From NCBI GenBank assembly GCA_017853915.1, contig JAFMIS010000028.1, forward strand, positions 1 through 13,407: 13,407 bases of DNA, in the 5' to 3' direction. Numbering within the stretch: the stretch's first letter is position 1; each line of letters begins with the position of its first letter. Positions 12,026 to 13,407 of the stretch are shown piece by piece. The position numbers and the translations under genes are program-made. The notes beneath the pieces are model-generated. The model was given only the letters and a program-made list of their open reading frames with translations, had not been told where the DNA came from and searched no databases. Source of the DNA: a bacterium (GTDB lineage Bacteria > Bdellovibrionota_C > UBA2361 > OMII01).

Positions 12026-13223
12026 GGAAACAGCACGCCTCTCGGTCGAATCACTGCTGGCGCAGAAGTTGCGTACAGCCCTGACTGTGCTCGGTATGGT
12101 GATTGGTGTAGGGGCCGTGGTTCTTCTCGTTTCCTTGGGGCAGGGCGCCAAAAACTATGTGCTCAAAGAATTCGAGGGGCTTGGGACGAACCTGATTGTC
12201 ATACAACCCGGCAAATCAGACAAAAAGACTCACTTTGGTCCCCCGGTGGGTGCCGCTCAACGTAAGATGACAACGGCTGATGTTGCCGCGATCGAACGGA
12301 AAGCGCTCAATATCAAGGCCGTTTCAGGTCTCATTCTCGGTACAGTGTCAGCCCGTCATGAAGACTCTATTAGCAATATTACAGTCTTTGGTACGAATGA
12401 GCAGTTTCCGGAGATTCTGTCGATCCTGATCGGAAGAGGGGAGTACTTTAGCCGTGAAGAGGATGAGTATCGTCGTCGAGTTGTGGTGATTGGTCGTAAC
12501 ATCGCCGAGGATCTCTTTGGTGATGATGAGCCGTTGGGTCGATCGATAAAGCTCAACGAGAGTGAGTTTAAGATAGTTGGTGTGCTCGCGCCGATGGGAA
12601 ACAAAGTTGGGCTTAATTTCGATGAGCTCGCCTTTATCCCGACGCAAGCTGCTCTTAAGTTGTTTAACGAAGATAAATTGTTCGGTATCCGTGCGACCGC
12701 TTCGTCACGTGAGGGCATGGATGACGCGGTCGCGGAGATCTCGGAGATCTTAAAAGAGCGCCGAGATGGAGAGGAGGACTTTACGATTATTACTCAGATC
12801 TCGATGATGGAGAGCCTCAACACGATACTGTCGATGTTAACGTACGTGCTCGCCGCGATAGCCGCTATTTCGATGGTGGTCGGGGGTATCGGTATTATGA
12901 ACATCATGTGGGTGTCGGTGGTTGAGCGCACCCAAGAGATCGGCATTCGACGGGCGGTGGGCGCTCGGCGCCGCGATATATTGCAACAGTTTTTGGCTGA
13001 AGCGATTGGACTGTCGGTTTTAAGTGGAGGAGTCGGGGTAGGTGGCGCGACATTGCTGACCTATGCTCTTCATCTCTTTCTTCCATCCTTTGATATGAGG
13101 GCTCCCTGGTGGATAGTAGTGCCAGCCTTTCTTCTTGCTCTTCTCGTGGGTATCGTTTTTGGAGTCGCTCCAGCCTGGAGAGCGTCTCGTATCGAGACTC
13201 TCGATGCTCTACGCTACGAGTAG
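12015..13223 (+). CDS. ABC transporter permease, MacB-type (FtsX/MacB_PCD domains)
   Basis: A 402-residue inner-membrane subunit with the MacB topology: TM1 (about 22-42), a large periplasmic domain (about 43-270, MacB_PCD-like), then three TM helices (about 272-297, 325-352, 365-388). The cytoplasmic loop VVERTQEIGIRRAVGARRRDI (302-322) is the strongly conserved FtsX-family coupling motif, and the C terminus APAWRASRIETLDALRYE is typical. It should act with the ATPase and lipoprotein adaptor to drive export of a peptide, lipid, lipoprotein or drug across the outer membrane; the substrate cannot be read. The ATG at 12015 with GAGGA at 12005-12009 is chosen over a TTG at 12003, and it overlaps the ATPase gene. 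The outer-membrane channel gene is not certain within the window. Confidence 0.94.
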   Translation: MRLKETARLSVESLLAQKLRTALTVLGMVIGVGAVVLLVSLGQGAKNYVLKEFEGLGTNLIVIQPGKSDKKTHFGPPVGAAQRKMTTADVAAIERKALNIKAVSGLILGTVSARHEDSISNITVFGTNEQFPEILSILIGRGEYFSREEDEYRRRVVVIGRNIAEDLFGDDEPLGRSIKLNESEFKIVGVLAPMGNKVGLNFDELAFIPTQAALKLFNEDKLFGIRATASSREGMDDAVAEISEILKERRDGEEDFTIITQISMMESLNTILSMLTYVLAAIAAISMVVGGIGIMNIMWVSVVERTQEIGIRRAVGARRRDILQQFLAEAIGLSVLSGGVGVGGATLLTYALHLFLPSFDMRAPWWIVVPAFLLALLVGIVFGVAPAWRASRIETLDALRYE

Positions 13224-13318
13224 TAGAGCTTCATTCAAGAGTGGTTTATGATCGCGGTCAGGCTGTTTCCGAATTTCTTTGCCCGATAATCGCGTCCACG
13301 TTGATCACAGAGGGGGTT

Positions 13319-13407
13319 ATGGGCGTGGTGCGAATTGTGAAGGGCCTCGTTCTCTGCCTTGCCATGGCATGCACGCCCGTGCCTCCGATAGTTACCGAGC
13401 CACCTCA
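13319..13407 (+). CDS. Start of a lipoprotein gene (3' partial)
   Basis: An ATG at 13319 follows a strong AGAGGGGG ribosome site (13309-13316) and opens a frame running off the window. The 29 visible residues form a lipoprotein signal: a hydrophobic run (VLCLAMAC) with Cys18 as likely lipidation site (lipobox AMAC), then a Pro-rich linker (TPVPPIVTEPP). It lies 95 bases after the export permease on the same strand. It could belong to the exporter, but nothing visible identifies its function. Confidence 0.6.
   Translation, partial: MGVVRIVKGLVLCLAMACTPVPPIVTEPP

Noticed and set aside
1..13407. CRISPR arrays, insertion sequences, integrases, toxin-antitoxin or defence genes
   Set aside because: No regularly spaced repeats, transposase or integrase motifs, or paired toxin-antitoxin architecture were seen on either strand.

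Overview
The window looks like chromosomal housekeeping and accessory DNA of a diderm (Gram-negative) bacterium of moderate GC. The signs are two lipoprotein signal sequences, a MacAB-type export system, a CDP-alcohol route to phosphatidylserine and a tRNA with encoded CCA. A deltaproteobacterial-type lineage (Myxococcota, Bradymonadota or Bdellovibrionota) fits the general impression, but the sequence alone does not settle this.

Layout, left to right. (1) Positions 2-601: the 3' end of a UvrA-family gene whose second ABC cassette has lost its ATPase motifs. (2) 753-3149: pssA (phosphatidylserine synthase), followed 33 bases later by a polytopic GT-C-like membrane protein. (3) 3248-3934, minus strand: a class I methyltransferase resembling PmtA-type phospholipid N-methyltransferases. 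(4) 3935-4358: a divergent intergenic region with two short inverted repeats near its right end. (5) 4359-8387: pgi (glucose-6-phosphate isomerase) and, 15 bases on, an SLC13-type permease with an unusually large block of RCK_C/TrkA_C-like domains. (6) 8454-8595: a clear promoter and tRNA-Arg(CCG). (7) 8596-9322: an accessory-looking stretch with a perfect 16-bp direct repeat at its edges and two small overlapping minus-strand reading frames; the second carries an acidic pattern reminiscent of RusA-type Holliday junction resolvases. (8) 9323-9673: phhB (pterin carbinolamine dehydratase). (9) 9791-13223: tpx, a lipoprotein membrane-fusion adaptor, an ABC ATPase and a MacB/FtsX-type permease, tightly spaced as one likely operon. 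(10) 13319 to the window end: the start of another lipoprotein gene.

Functional links: pssA and the methyltransferase could both belong to membrane phospholipid synthesis. The last three operon genes form a split MacAB-type export machine, with a thiol peroxidase as first gene. Most of the window is ordinary. The parts most worth a second look are the motif-less UvrA homologue, the permease's domain block, and the small repeat-bounded segment beside the tRNA. No CRISPR array, insertion sequence, integrase or clear defence system was seen.
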